A stretch of DNA of 64,000 bases from Pseudobutyrivibrio ruminis HUN009 (GCF_000703005.1 NZ_JNLH01000001.1:1205501-1269500); one strand, 5' to 3'. Shown: positions 8,774 through 17,384, numbered from the stretch's first letter. The notes: generated by a model not told the origin, from the sequence alone. Translations and numbers: made by a program.

Positions 8774-9030
8774 TGCTGTGACATGATAGCTATGAAGCGT
8801 GAGGTTGCAACCCAGCTTGCTGAGGTTGGTTTTCCGTGGAGCGAATGTCAAGTTAGGAAACTGACGACAAGTCACTGTACAACAGAAAACCGTCCGCATC
8901 TGCGGAGACGACGTGTGAGAACTTGGTTCGAACTTTGAGTTTTGAAACATGAAACACACGGGTAAGTGTACAGTCGCCACTTGATCGCTTTTTCACAAAA
9001 AGAAAAACGAAAAAGGAGGAGACTTTTTTT
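8774..9030 (+). promoter_or_regulatory. Structured 5-prime leader of rpsJ, candidate ribosomal-protein-binding RNA
   Basis: The leader is more GC-rich than its flanks and folds by eye. ACTGTACA (8874-8881) pairs with TGTACAGT (8967-8974), extended by CAAGT (8868-8872) with ACTTG (8979-8983). Inside are a hairpin CCGC-ATCT-GCGG (8894-8905, flanked by CGT/ACG) and GTGTG (8913-8917) with CACAC (8955-8959). Another small hairpin lies at 8847-8865. No terminator is present, so control of translation or processing is more likely than attenuation. The ligand is unknown; S10, L3, L4 or another operon product is an inference. Confidence 0.55.
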
Positions 9031-9342
9031 ATGGCAAATCAAGTTATGAGAATCACACTCAAGGCTTATGATCATGAGTTAGTAGATTCATCTGCCAAGA
9101 AAATCATCGAGACTGTTAAGAAGAACGGAGCACAGGTTAGTGGTCCAGTACCTCTTCCAACAAAGAAGGAAGTTGTTACAATTCTTAGAGCTGTACATAA
9201 GTACAAAGACTCTCGCGAGCAGTTCGAGCAGAGAACTCATAAGAGATTGATTGATGTCATCGACCCAACACAGAAGACTGTTGAGGCTCTTTCAAAGTTA
9301 GAGATGCCTGCAGGTGTTGAGATCAGCATCAAGAACAAGTAA
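9031..9342 (+). CDS. rpsJ: 30S ribosomal protein S10
   Basis: Component of the 30S head and, free of the ribosome, the NusE antitermination factor. The 103-residue length and the MRITLKAYDHELVDSSAKKI opening are typical. It is the first gene of the S10-spc-alpha super-operon. AAAGGAGGA precedes the ATG by 10 nt. It is unusually separated from rplC by 236 nt of non-coding, apparently structured sequence. Confidence 0.97.
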   Translation: MANQVMRITLKAYDHELVDSSAKKIIETVKKNGAQVSGPVPLPTKKEVVTILRAVHKYKDSREQFEQRTHKRLIDVIDPTQKTVEALSKLEMPAGVEISIKNK

Positions 9343-9578
9343 TTGAGTTCATTTAATTAAGAAAACATCCAAGATGGTTTTATATAGAAGTAATAAGCTT
9401 TTTCATGATTTTAACTTAAAATCATGAACATCCGCGAGCCTCATTCGCATGGCGAATTATAATGGCGAGCGTCATTATCTTATTCCACTTATATGACACT
9501 GTTCTAGGATGAACGGTTCCGCTACCCCATAGCTTTGGGCAAGAAGCGTTCCGCTGTAGAAAATGGAGGTAAGAAAAC
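9343..9578 (+). promoter_or_regulatory. Structured rpsJ-rplC intergenic region, candidate second leader
   Basis: AAGTAATAAG (9388-9397) can pair with CTTATTCCACTT (9479-9490) as two helices split by a small CC bulge. This encloses a perfect 11-bp hairpin (9402-9412 with 9418-9428) and a TTCGC-ATG-GCGAA hairpin near 9443-9456. Further on, GTTCCGCT occurs twice, at about 9516 and 9549, around a GCTA-CCCCA-TAGC hairpin. No U-tract terminator was seen. It may govern rplC translation or mRNA processing. Confidence 0.5.
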
Positions 9579-10262
9579 ATGAAGAAAGCTATTTTAGCTA
9601 CAAAGGTCGGAATGACTCAGGTCTTCAATGAAGGCGGCGAGCTTATTCCTGTAACTGTTCTTTCTGCAGGTCCATGTGTTGTTACACAGATTAAGACAGT
9701 AGAAAATGATGGTTACGATGCTGTTCAGGTTGGCTTTGTTGACAAGAAAGTAAAGCTTGTTAATAAGGATGCAAACGGACGCAAAGAAATTATTCATCGC
9801 AATGGCGTAAACAAGCCAGAGAAGGGTCACTTCGATAAGGCTGGTGTTGAGCCAAAGAGATTTGTTAGAGAGTTCAGATTTGATAATTGTGCAGATTATG
9901 CACTTGCTCAGGAAATCAAGGCTGATATCTTTGAAGCTGGCGACAAGGTTGATGCAACAGCTACTTCAAAGGGCAAGGGGTTCCAGGGCGCTATCAAGAG
10001 ATTAGGCCAGCACAGAGGTCCTATGGCTCACGGTTCTAAGTTCCACAGACACCAGGGTTCAAATGGTGCTTGTTCTTCACCTAGCCGTGTATTCAAGGGC
10101 AAGGGTATGCCAGGTCAGATGGGCGGAAACAAGGTAACAATCCAGAACCTTGAGATTGTACGTGTTGATGTTGAAAATAATCTGCTTTTAGTAAAGGGTG
10201 CTGTTCCAGGACCTAAGAAGTCTCTTGTAACAATCAAAGAGTCAGTTAAAGCAGGAAAGTAA
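9579..10262 (+). CDS. rplC: 50S ribosomal protein L3
   Basis: Early-assembly 23S rRNA-binding protein near the peptidyl transferase centre. The conserved loop with HRGPMAHGSKFHRHQGS is intact, including the Gln that PrmB methylates in E. coli. At 227 residues it is about 18 longer than the E. coli protein, the extra lying before this loop. GGAGG precedes the ATG. A long structured spacer precedes the gene; rplD follows after 29 bp. Confidence 0.97.
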   Translation: MKKAILATKVGMTQVFNEGGELIPVTVLSAGPCVVTQIKTVENDGYDAVQVGFVDKKVKLVNKDANGRKEIIHRNGVNKPEKGHFDKAGVEPKRFVREFRFDNCADYALAQEIKADIFEAGDKVDATATSKGKGFQGAIKRLGQHRGPMAHGSKFHRHQGSNGACSSPSRVFKGKGMPGQMGGNKVTIQNLEIVRVDVENNLLLVKGAVPGPKKSLVTIKESVKAGK

Positions 10263-10291
10263 TCTTACGATAGGAAAGGAGGAACTTAGCG

Positions 10292-10912
10292 ATGGCTAAA
10301 GTATCCGTATATAATATGGAAGGCAAAGAAGTTGGCACCATGGATCTTAACGACAGCATCTTCGCAGTTGAGATTAATGAGCATTTAGTTCACATGGCAG
10401 TTGTCCAGCAGCTTGCAAATAACCGTCAGGGAACACAGAAGGCTAAGACTCGTTCTGAGGTTTCTGGTGGTGGTAGAAAACCTTGGAGACAGAAGGGAAC
10501 AGGTCATGCAAGACAGGGTTCTACAAGATCTCCACAGTGGACAGGTGGTGGCGTAGTATTCGCTCCAACACCAAGAGATTATTCATTTAAGCTCAACAAG
10601 AAGGAGAAGAGAGCAGCTCTTAAGTCTGTACTCACTTCTGCAGTTAACGAGAACAAGTTCATCGTTGTTGACGAGCTTAAGTTTGACGCTATTAAGACAA
10701 AGGATTTTGCAAAGGTATTAACAAACCTTAACGTTGAGAAGGCACTTGTTGTTCTTGATACAAATGACAAGAACGTAGTTATGTCTGCAAAGAACATTCC
10801 TACAGTTAAGACAGCTCTTACAAACACAATCAACGTTTATGACATCCTTAAGTACAACACAGTAGTTGTAACAAAGGCTGCTGTAGATCAGATTCAGGAG
10901 GTATATGCATAA
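10292..10912 (+). CDS. rplD: 50S ribosomal protein L4
   Basis: Binds 23S rRNA and lines the exit tunnel with its extended loop, visible as GGRKPWRQKGTGHARQGS. The 206 residues are standard. In E. coli L4 represses its own operon; whether it does so here through the upstream structured RNA is not known. Its stop overlaps the rplW start by one base. Confidence 0.97.
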   Translation: MAKVSVYNMEGKEVGTMDLNDSIFAVEINEHLVHMAVVQQLANNRQGTQKAKTRSEVSGGGRKPWRQKGTGHARQGSTRSPQWTGGGVVFAPTPRDYSFKLNKKEKRAALKSVLTSAVNENKFIVVDELKFDAIKTKDFAKVLTNLNVEKALVVLDTNDKNVVMSAKNIPTVKTALTNTINVYDILKYNTVVVTKAAVDQIQEVYA

Positions 10913-11211
10913 TGGCAAATGTACAGTATTATGACGTAATCCTTAAACCTGTAATCACAGAAAAGTCAATGAACGCTATGGCTGAGAAGAAGTACACATT
11001 CTTAGTTCATCCAGAAGCTAACAAGACAATGATTAAGGAAGCTGTTGAGAAGATGTTCGACGGAGTAAAGGTTGCTTCAGTTAACACAATGAACGCTGAT
11101 GGCAAGACAAAGAGACGTGGAATGACATTCGGTAAGACAGCAAAGACAAAGAAGGCTATCGTACAGCTTACAGCTGATAGCAAAGATATCGAGATTTTCT
11201 CAGGTCTTTAA
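10912..11211 (+). CDS. rplW: 50S ribosomal protein L23
   Basis: Tunnel-exit protein that docks trigger factor and the signal recognition particle. The 99-residue length and the VILKPVITEKSMNAMAEKKY opening fit. The ATG at 10912 shares one base with the rplD stop, implying translational coupling. The 82-bp gap to rplB shows no clear signal beyond a ribosome binding site. Confidence 0.96.
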   Translation: MANVQYYDVILKPVITEKSMNAMAEKKYTFLVHPEANKTMIKEAVEKMFDGVKVASVNTMNADGKTKRRGMTFGKTAKTKKAIVQLTADSKDIEIFSGL

Positions 11212-11293
11212 GATATAGCCTAAAGGCAAGAGTTAATTAATTTTATGCGCAGTCGAGCGCGATAATAAACGAGTAAACGAAAGGAGAAACAAA

Positions 11294-12136
11294 ATGGGAA
11301 TTAAGACATATAACCCATATACACCTTCTAGAAGAAATATGACTGGTTCAGATTTCGCTGAGATCACAAAGACATCTCCAGAGAAGTCACTTGTTGTTTC
11401 ATTAAAGAAGCACGCTGGTCGTAACAATCAGGGTAAGATTACCGTTAGACATCATGGTGGCGGTAACAGACAGAAATATAGACTTATTGATTTCAAGAGA
11501 AATAAGGATGGAATTCCTGCAAAGGTTATTGGTATCGAGTACGATCCAAACAGAACAGCTAACATCGCTCTTATCTGCTACACAGACGGCGAGAAGGCTT
11601 ACATCCTTGCTCCAGCTGGTCTTACAGACGGCATGACAGTTATGAACGGTGCTGACGCTGAAGTTAGAGTTGGTAACTGCTTACCACTCGAGAAGATTCC
11701 AGTTGGTACACTTATTCACAATATCGAGCTTTATCCAGGACGTGGCGGACAGCTTGTTCGTTCAGCTGGTAACTCAGCTCAGCTCATGGCTAAAGAAGGT
11801 AAGTACGCAACACTTCGTCTTCCTTCAGGCGAAATGAGAATGGTACCTCTTAACTGCCGTGCATCAATCGGTGTAATCGGTAACGGTGATCACAACCTTG
11901 TTAAGATCGGTAAAGCTGGTCGTAAGAGACACATGGGTATCAGACCTACAGTTCGTGGTTCTGTTATGAACCCTAATGACCATCCACATGGTGGTGGTGA
12001 GGGCCGCGCTCCTATCGGACGTCCAGGTCCATGCACACCTTGGGGCAAGCCAGCTCTTGGTCTCAAGACAAGAAAGAAGCACAAGCAGTCTAACAAGCTC
12101 ATCGTAAGAAGACGCGATGGTAGAGCAATCAAATAA
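11294..12136 (+). CDS. rplB: 50S ribosomal protein L2
   Basis: One of the most conserved ribosomal proteins, needed for subunit joining and peptidyl transferase. Residues around HPHGGGEGRAPIGRPG near the C terminus, including the His important for activity in E. coli, are intact. The length of 280 residues is normal. AAAGGAG precedes the start; rpsS follows after 11 bp. Confidence 0.97.
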   Translation: MGIKTYNPYTPSRRNMTGSDFAEITKTSPEKSLVVSLKKHAGRNNQGKITVRHHGGGNRQKYRLIDFKRNKDGIPAKVIGIEYDPNRTANIALICYTDGEKAYILAPAGLTDGMTVMNGADAEVRVGNCLPLEKIPVGTLIHNIELYPGRGGQLVRSAGNSAQLMAKEGKYATLRLPSGEMRMVPLNCRASIGVIGNGDHNLVKIGKAGRKRHMGIRPTVRGSVMNPNDHPHGGGEGRAPIGRPGPCTPWGKPALGLKTRKKHKQSNKLIVRRRDGRAIK

Positions 12137-12147
12137 GGAGGATACAC

Positions 12148-12429
12148 ATGGCACGTTCATTAAAAAAAGGACCATTTGCTGATGCAAGCTTATTAAAGAA
12201 GGTTGATGCTATGAACGCAAGCGGCGACAAGTCAGTTATCAAGACATGGTCACGTCGTTCTACAATCTTCCCACAGATGGTTGGACATACAATTGCAGTA
12301 CATGACGGAAGAAAGCATGTTCCAGTATATGTTACAGAAGACATGGTTGGACACAAGCTTGGAGAATTCGTTGCTACTAGAACCTACAGAGGTCATGGTA
12401 AGGACGAAAAGAAGTCAAAGGTACGCTAA
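12148..12429 (+). CDS. rpsS: 30S ribosomal protein S19
   Basis: 30S head protein that contacts S13 and the A-site region. The RSLKKGPFAD opening and 93-residue length are canonical. A strong AAGGAGGA lies just before the ATG. It is the fifth downstream cistron of the operon in the usual order. Confidence 0.97.
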   Translation: MARSLKKGPFADASLLKKVDAMNASGDKSVIKTWSRRSTIFPQMVGHTIAVHDGRKHVPVYVTEDMVGHKLGEFVATRTYRGHGKDEKKSKVR

Positions 12430-12451
12430 TTAACAGAAAGGAGTTTTTATC

Positions 12452-12841
12452 ATGGCTAAGGGACATAGATCTCAAATTAAACGTGAGAGAAACGATGTAA
12501 AGGATACAAGACCTTCAGCAAAGTTATCTTATGCTAGAATGTCAGTTCAGAAGGCTTGTTTCGTACTTGATGCCATTCGTGGTAAGGATGTTGATACAGC
12601 TCTTGCTATCGTAATGTACAATCCAAGATACGCTTCAAGTGTTATAGAGAAATTACTTAAGTCTGCTATTGCAAACGCTGAGAACAATAACGGCTTAGAT
12701 CGCAAGGACCTTGTAGTAGCTGAGTGCTATGCAAACAAGGGACCTACAATGAAGAGAATTAGACCAAGAGCACAGGGTAGAGCTTACAGAATCGAAAAGA
12801 GAATGAGCCACATCACAATCGTGCTTGATCAGAAAAATTAA
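12452..12841 (+). CDS. rplV: 50S ribosomal protein L22
   Basis: Exit-tunnel protein contacting all 23S rRNA domains; its beta-hairpin is the site of macrolide and arrest-peptide interaction. The conserved KRIRPRAQGRAYRI segment marks that hairpin. The 129 residues exceed the E. coli length by about 19, mostly at the N terminus. rpsC follows after 11 bp. Confidence 0.96.
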   Translation: MAKGHRSQIKRERNDVKDTRPSAKLSYARMSVQKACFVLDAIRGKDVDTALAIVMYNPRYASSVIEKLLKSAIANAENNNGLDRKDLVVAECYANKGPTMKRIRPRAQGRAYRIEKRMSHITIVLDQKN

Positions 12842-12852
12842 GGAGGCAAAAC

Positions 12853-13512
12853 ATGGGACAGAAAGTTAATCCTCATGGCTTAAGAGTCGGTGTTATTAAG
12901 GACTGGGATTCTAAGTGGTACGCTGAGGGCGAGAACTTCTCAGACTACTTAGTTGAAGACTATAATATCAGAAAATTTCTTAAGAAGAAGCTTTACGCTG
13001 CAGGCGTTTCTAAGATTGAAATCGAGCGCGCTGCTGGTAGAGTAAAGGTTACTGTTTATACAGCAAAGCCAGGCGTTGTTATCGGTAAGGGCGGCGCTGA
13101 AATCGACAAGATTAAGACTGAGCTCCAGAAGCAGACAAGCGATAAGCTTGTTGTTGATATCAAGGAAATCAAGAGACCAGATCGTGATGCACAGCTCGTT
13201 GCTGAGAACATCGCTGGTCAACTTGAAAACCGTGTATCATTCCGTAGAGCAATGAAGTCTTGCATGTCTAGAGCAATGAAGACAGGAATCAAGGGTATCA
13301 AGACAAGCTGTTCAGGACGTCTTGGTGGTGCTGATATGGCTCGTTCAGAGTCTTACAATGAAGGTACTATTCCACTTCAGACACTTCGTGCTGATATCGA
13401 TTATGGATTCGCTGAGGCTGACACTACTTATGGTAAGGTTGGTGTAAAGGTTTGGATCTATAAGGGTGAAGTACTTCCTAAGAGAAAGAATGTGGAAGGA
13501 GGAGCTCAATAA
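12853..13512 (+). CDS. rpsC: 30S ribosomal protein S3
   Basis: mRNA-entry protein of the 30S head with helicase-supporting role. A type II KH domain with the GxxG loop appears as VVIGKGGAEIDKI near residue 77. The 219 residues are typical. Its 3-prime end carries the AAGGAGG used by rplP, whose ATG begins one base after the rpsC stop. Confidence 0.97.
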   Translation: MGQKVNPHGLRVGVIKDWDSKWYAEGENFSDYLVEDYNIRKFLKKKLYAAGVSKIEIERAAGRVKVTVYTAKPGVVIGKGGAEIDKIKTELQKQTSDKLVVDIKEIKRPDRDAQLVAENIAGQLENRVSFRRAMKSCMSRAMKTGIKGIKTSCSGRLGGADMARSESYNEGTIPLQTLRADIDYGFAEADTTYGKVGVKVWIYKGEVLPKRKNVEGGAQ

Positions 13513-13513
13513 T

Positions 13514-13942
13514 ATGTTAATGCCAAAGAGAGCGAAGCATAGAAAGCAGTTCCGTGGGAACATGGCTGGAAAAGCTTCAAGAGGAAATAAGATATCTTAC
13601 GGTGAGTATGGTATCGTTGCAACTGAGCCAGCTTGGATTAAGTCAAACCAGATCGAAGCAGCTCGTATCGCTATGACACGTTACATTAAGCGTGGTGGTA
13701 AGGTTTGGATTAAGATTTTCCCAGACAAGCCAGTTACTGCAAAACCTGCTGAAACTCGAATGGGTTCAGGTAAGGGAACACTTGAATATTGGGTAGCTGT
13801 TGTTAAGCCGGGCCGTGTATTATTCGAGATCTCAGGAGTATCTGAGGAAGTTGCTAGAGAAGCACTTCGTCTCGCTACACATAAACTTCCTTGCAAGTGC
13901 AAGATAGTTTCCCGTGAGGATTTAGAAGGCGGTGAAGCATAA
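13514..13942 (+). CDS. rplP: 50S ribosomal protein L16
   Basis: Binds 23S rRNA near the A and P sites and is among the last proteins added. The start at 13514 gives MLMPKRAKHRKQFRG, matching the family N terminus, and 142 residues. AAGGAGG lies 11 nt upstream within rpsC. An in-frame upstream extension into rpsC has no support. It overlaps the rpmC start by one base. Confidence 0.96.
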   Translation: MLMPKRAKHRKQFRGNMAGKASRGNKISYGEYGIVATEPAWIKSNQIEAARIAMTRYIKRGGKVWIKIFPDKPVTAKPAETRMGSGKGTLEYWVAVVKPGRVLFEISGVSEEVAREALRLATHKLPCKCKIVSREDLEGGEA

Positions 13943-14148
13943 TGAAGAATACAAAGTACGTAGAAGATTTAAAGAACACTTCAGTAGCAGAGCTTAATGC
14001 TCAGCTCGTAGAAGCTAAGAAAGAACTTTTCAACTTAAGATTCCAGAATGCTACAAATCAGTTAGACAATACAGCAAGAATCCGTGAGGTTCGTCGTAAC
14101 ATCGCTCGTATTCAGACTGTTATCACAGAAGCTGAGAAGAATGCTTAA
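13942..14148 (+). CDS. rpmC: 50S ribosomal protein L29
   Basis: Small two-helix protein at the tunnel exit beside L23. The 68 residues include the usual KKELFNLRFQNATNQLDNT core followed by a basic helix. The start codon shares a base with the rplP stop. Confidence 0.96.
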   Translation: MKNTKYVEDLKNTSVAELNAQLVEAKKELFNLRFQNATNQLDNTARIREVRRNIARIQTVITEAEKNA

Positions 14149-14189
14149 TTAATTCATGAATCTTAATTATTTGAAAGGAGATCAAAAAC

Positions 14190-14444
14190 GTGGAAAGAAA
14201 CTTAAGAAAAACACGTACAGGTGTTGTTGTAAGCGACAAGATGGATAAGACAATCGTTGTTGCAATCCGTGACAATGTAAAGCATCCACTTTACAACAAG
14301 ATCGTTAAGAAGACATATAAGCTTAAGGCTCACGATGAGAACGGCGACGCTCACATCGGAGATACAGTAAAGGTAATGGAGACAAGACCACTTTCTAAAG
14401 ATAAGAGATGGAGACTTGTTGAAGTTATCGAGAGAGCAAAATAA
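14190..14444 (+). CDS. rpsQ: 30S ribosomal protein S17
   Basis: OB-fold 16S rRNA-binding protein. The GTG start at 14190 follows AAAGGAG by 9 nt and gives 84 residues opening ERNLRKTRTGVVVSDKMDKT, as in relatives. rplN begins 18 bp downstream. Confidence 0.96.
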   Translation: MERNLRKTRTGVVVSDKMDKTIVVAIRDNVKHPLYNKIVKKTYKLKAHDENGDAHIGDTVKVMETRPLSKDKRWRLVEVIERAK

Positions 14445-14462
14445 TTAAAGGAGGCTACTATA

Positions 14463-14831
14463 ATGGTACAACAGGAAAGTAGATTAAAGGTAGCCGATAA
14501 TACAGGAGCAAAGGAAATCCTTGTTATCCGTGTTATGGGTGGATCTACAAGAAGATATGCCAATATCGGCGACGTAATTACTGCTACCGTTAAAGATGCA
14601 ACACCAGGTGGCGTTGTAAAGAAGGGTGACGTTGTTAAGGCAGTAGTTGTTCGTTCAGTTAAAGGTGCCCGTCGTAAAGATGGTTCTTATATCAAGTTTG
14701 ATGAAAATGCTGCAGTCATCATTAAAGATGACAAGACTCCAAGAGGAACTCGTATTTTTGGACCTGTAGCTAGAGAGCTTCGTGAGAAGCAGTTCATGAA
14801 GATTGTTTCTCTCGCTCCAGAAGTATTGTAG
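14463..14831 (+). CDS. rplN: 50S ribosomal protein L14
   Basis: Beta-barrel 23S rRNA-binding protein at the subunit interface, contacting L19; also the docking site of RsfS in other bacteria. SRLKVADNTGAKEI and the 122-residue length are diagnostic. It is classically the first gene of the spc segment, but no separate promoter was recognised here. Confidence 0.97.
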   Translation: MVQQESRLKVADNTGAKEILVIRVMGGSTRRYANIGDVITATVKDATPGGVVKKGDVVKAVVVRSVKGARRKDGSYIKFDENAAVIIKDDKTPRGTRIFGPVARELREKQFMKIVSLAPEVL

Positions 14832-14844
14832 GAGGAAGAGTAGA

Positions 14845-15156
14845 ATGGCAACTATGAAAATTAAAAAAGGCGATACTGTTCGTGTAATCGCAGGTGGCGA
14901 TGTAAACAACGAAGGTAAGGTTATCGCAGTAGATAAGAAGAATAACACCGTTACAGTTGAGGGTGTTAACATGGTAAAGCGTCATGTTAAGCCTAGCATG
15001 GCCAACCAGGCAGGTGGTATCATCGAGCAGGAAGCTCCTATCGATGCTTCAAATGTTATGTTACTTCATAACGGTCAGCCTACACGTGTTGGTTTCAAGA
15101 TGGACGGAGACAAAAAAGTCCGTTTTGCAAAGAAGACCGGCGAGGTTATTGACTAA
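14845..15156 (+). CDS. rplX: 50S ribosomal protein L24
   Basis: Assembly-initiating 23S rRNA-binding protein with a KOW motif (KKGDTVRVIAGGDVNNEGKV). I chose the ATG at 14845, 103 residues, because GGAGGAAGAG lies just before it; an in-frame extension back into rplN is not credible. rplE follows after 22 bp. Confidence 0.95.
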   Translation: MATMKIKKGDTVRVIAGGDVNNEGKVIAVDKKNNTVTVEGVNMVKRHVKPSMANQAGGIIEQEAPIDASNVMLLHNGQPTRVGFKMDGDKKVRFAKKTGEVID

Positions 15157-15178
15157 TTGAAGAAAGGAGAACAGTTCG

Positions 15179-15724
15179 TTGAGTAGATTAAAAGATCAGT
15201 ATCTTAATGAAATCGTACCAGCAATGGTTGAGAAGTTTGGATACAAGAATATTATGGAAGTTCCTAAGATCGAAAAGATCGTTGTCAACATGGGTGTTGG
15301 CGAAGCAAAGGACAATGCTAAGCTTCTTGAGTCTGCAGTCAAGGATATGGAAATGATTACAGGCCAGAAAGCTGTTACAACAAAGGCAAAGAATTCAGTT
15401 GCTAACTTCAAGATTCGTGAAGGTATGGCAATTGGCTGTAAGACTACACTTCGTGGAGAGAAGATGTATGAGTTCGCAGATCGTCTTATCAATCTTGCAC
15501 TCCCACGTGTTCGTGACTTCAGAGGTGTTAATCCTAATTCATTCGATGGTAGAGGAAACTATGCACTTGGTATCAAGGAGCAGATCATCTTCCCTGAGAT
15601 TGAGTACGATAAGATTGACAAGACTCGTGGTATGGACATTATCTTCGTAACTACAGCTAAGACAGATGAAGAGGCTAGAGAATTACTTCGTTTATTCAAT
15701 ATGCCTTTCGCTAAGGAAGCATAG
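15179..15724 (+). CDS. rplE: 50S ribosomal protein L5
   Basis: Binds 5S rRNA and contacts P-site tRNA and S13. The TTG start at 15179 has AAAGGAGA 9 nt upstream and yields the expected SRLKDQYLNEIVPAM opening; 181 residues is standard. rpsZ follows after 10 bp. Confidence 0.96.
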   Translation: MSRLKDQYLNEIVPAMVEKFGYKNIMEVPKIEKIVVNMGVGEAKDNAKLLESAVKDMEMITGQKAVTTKAKNSVANFKIREGMAIGCKTTLRGEKMYEFADRLINLALPRVRDFRGVNPNSFDGRGNYALGIKEQIIFPEIEYDKIDKTRGMDIIFVTTAKTDEEARELLRLFNMPFAKEA

Positions 15725-15734
15725 GAGGAAAGTT

Positions 15735-15920
15735 ATGGCAAAGAAGTCAATGAAAGTAAAGCAGCAGCGCACAGCAAAGTTCTCTACACAAGAGTACAGT
15801 CGTTGCAAAATCTGCGGTCGTCCACATGCATACCTTAGAAAGTATGGTATTTGTAGAGTATGTTTCCGTGAGTTAGCTTACAAGGGACAGATCCCTGGCG
15901 TAAAGAAAGCTTCATGGTAA
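15735..15920 (+). CDS. rpsZ: 30S ribosomal protein S14, zinc-binding type Z
   Basis: 30S head protein. This is the short 61-residue zinc-ribbon form, with two CxxC pairs in CKICGRPHAYLRKYGICRVC. I chose the ATG at 15735 because AGGAGGAA lies directly upstream; a longer in-frame reading into rplE is rejected. A zinc-free paralogue elsewhere in the genome would suggest zinc-dependent exchange, but none is visible here. Confidence 0.96.
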   Translation: MAKKSMKVKQQRTAKFSTQEYSRCKICGRPHAYLRKYGICRVCFRELAYKGQIPGVKKASW

Positions 15921-15960
15921 GATAACGAGCACAGATTGATAATTAGGAGGAAATTGCATC

Positions 15961-16362
15961 ATGAATATGAGTGATCCAATAGCAGATATGCTTACAAGAA
16001 TCCGTAATGCAAATACTGCAAAACATGATACAGTAGATGTTCCTGCATCAAAGATGAAGGTTGCAATTGCAGACATTCTTGTAGATGAAGGATTTATCAC
16101 AAAGTACGACATCGTTGATAATGGTAACTTCAAGGATATCCGTGTTACATTAAAGTACGGTGCAAACAAGAACGAGAAGATTATTTCTGGTATTAAGAGA
16201 ATTTCTAAGCCAGGTCTTCGTATTTATGCTGGTAAGGACGATATCCCATACGTTTTAGGTGGACTTGGTATCGCTATCCTTTCAACAAACAAGGGCATCA
16301 TCACAGATAAGGAAGCTCGTAAGCTTCAGGTTGGTGGCGAAGTTCTTGCATATGTTTGGTAA
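15961..16362 (+). CDS. rpsH: 30S ribosomal protein S8
   Basis: Central-domain 16S rRNA-binding protein; in E. coli it is the spc operon translational repressor. The MSDPIADMLTRIRNA opening is canonical. The first ATG at 15961 gives 133 residues; the one two codons later has poorer spacing from GGAGG at 15946-15950. An 84-bp spacer with a small CCGG-type hairpin precedes rplF. Confidence 0.97.
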   Translation: MNMSDPIADMLTRIRNANTAKHDTVDVPASKMKVAIADILVDEGFITKYDIVDNGNFKDIRVTLKYGANKNEKIISGIKRISKPGLRIYAGKDDIPYVLGGLGIAILSTNKGIITDKEARKLQVGGEVLAYVW

Positions 16363-16446
16363 TCATATCCAAACAAGTAACTAATTACCTAAAGTATAAC
16401 CCGGTTACAGAAGCCGGACATACAGTAAATTTAAGGAGGTACGGGC

Positions 16447-16986
16447 ATGTCACGTATAGGAAGAATGCCAATCGCAGTTCCAGCTGGTGTTACAGTTGAG
16501 ATTGCAGAAAATAATCATGTGACTGTAAAAGGTCCTAAGGGTACTCTTGAGAGAACACTTCCATCAGAGATGGACATTAAGCTTGAGGGTGCAGAAGTTG
16601 TTGTTACTAGACCTAATGATTTAAAGAAGATGAAGTCTTTACATGGTCTTACAAGAACACTTATCAACAACATGGTTGTTGGTGTTACAACAGGCTATGA
16701 GAAGACTCTTGAAGTTAACGGTGTAGGTTATAGAGCATCTAAGGCTGGTAAGAAGCTTACTCTTAACCTTGGTTACTCACACCCAGTAGAGATGGAAGAT
16801 CCAGAGGGTATCGAGTCAACAGTTGACGGAAATAAAATTATCATCAAGGGTATCGACAAGGAAAAGGTTGGTCAGTACGCTGCCAACATCAGAGATAAGA
16901 GAAGACCTGAGCCATACAAGGGTAAGGGTATTAAGTACGCTGATGAAGTTATTAGACGTAAAGTCGGTAAGACCGGTAAGAAATAG
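16447..16986 (+). CDS. rplF: 50S ribosomal protein L6
   Basis: Two-domain protein near the sarcin-ricin loop and factor-binding site. The RIGRMPIAVPAGV opening and the RRPEPYKGKGIKY C-terminal motif are conserved; 179 residues. AAGGAGG precedes the ATG and rplR follows after 18 bp. Confidence 0.97.
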   Translation: MSRIGRMPIAVPAGVTVEIAENNHVTVKGPKGTLERTLPSEMDIKLEGAEVVVTRPNDLKKMKSLHGLTRTLINNMVVGVTTGYEKTLEVNGVGYRASKAGKKLTLNLGYSHPVEMEDPEGIESTVDGNKIIIKGIDKEKVGQYAANIRDKRRPEPYKGKGIKYADEVIRRKVGKTGKK

Positions 16987-17004
16987 TAAAGGAGTGAATG
17001 TAAA

Positions 17005-17373
17005 ATGGTAAGTAAGAAATCTAGATCAGTAATTCGCCAGACAAAGCATAGAAGACTTCGTAACACTCTAGCCGGTACTGCAGAAAGACCACGTTTAGCA
17101 GTGTTCAGAAGCAACAATCACATGTATGTTCAGGTTATTGATGATACATGCGGAAATACACTTGTTTCAGCATCTACTCTTGACGCAGACGTTAAGGCAG
17201 ATCTTGCAAAGACAAATAACGTAGAAGCAGCTTCAAAGCTCGGTACAGTTATTGCTAAGAAGGCACAGGAAAAGGGAATCAAGGAAGTCGTATTCGACAG
17301 AGGTGGTTACATTTATGCCGGCAAGGTTGCAGCTTTAGCAGATGCAGCTAGAGAAGCTGGATTAGAATTCTAG
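17005..17373 (+). CDS. rplR: 50S ribosomal protein L18
   Basis: 5S rRNA-binding protein of the central protuberance. The AGTAERPRLAVFRSNNHMYV segment and 122-residue length fit the family. It is 11 bp from rpsE and preceded by AAAGGAG. Confidence 0.97.
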   Translation: MVSKKSRSVIRQTKHRRLRNTLAGTAERPRLAVFRSNNHMYVQVIDDTCGNTLVSASTLDADVKADLAKTNNVEAASKLGTVIAKKAQEKGIKEVVFDRGGYIYAGKVAALADAAREAGLEF

Positions 17374-17384
17374 GAGGAGAACAC

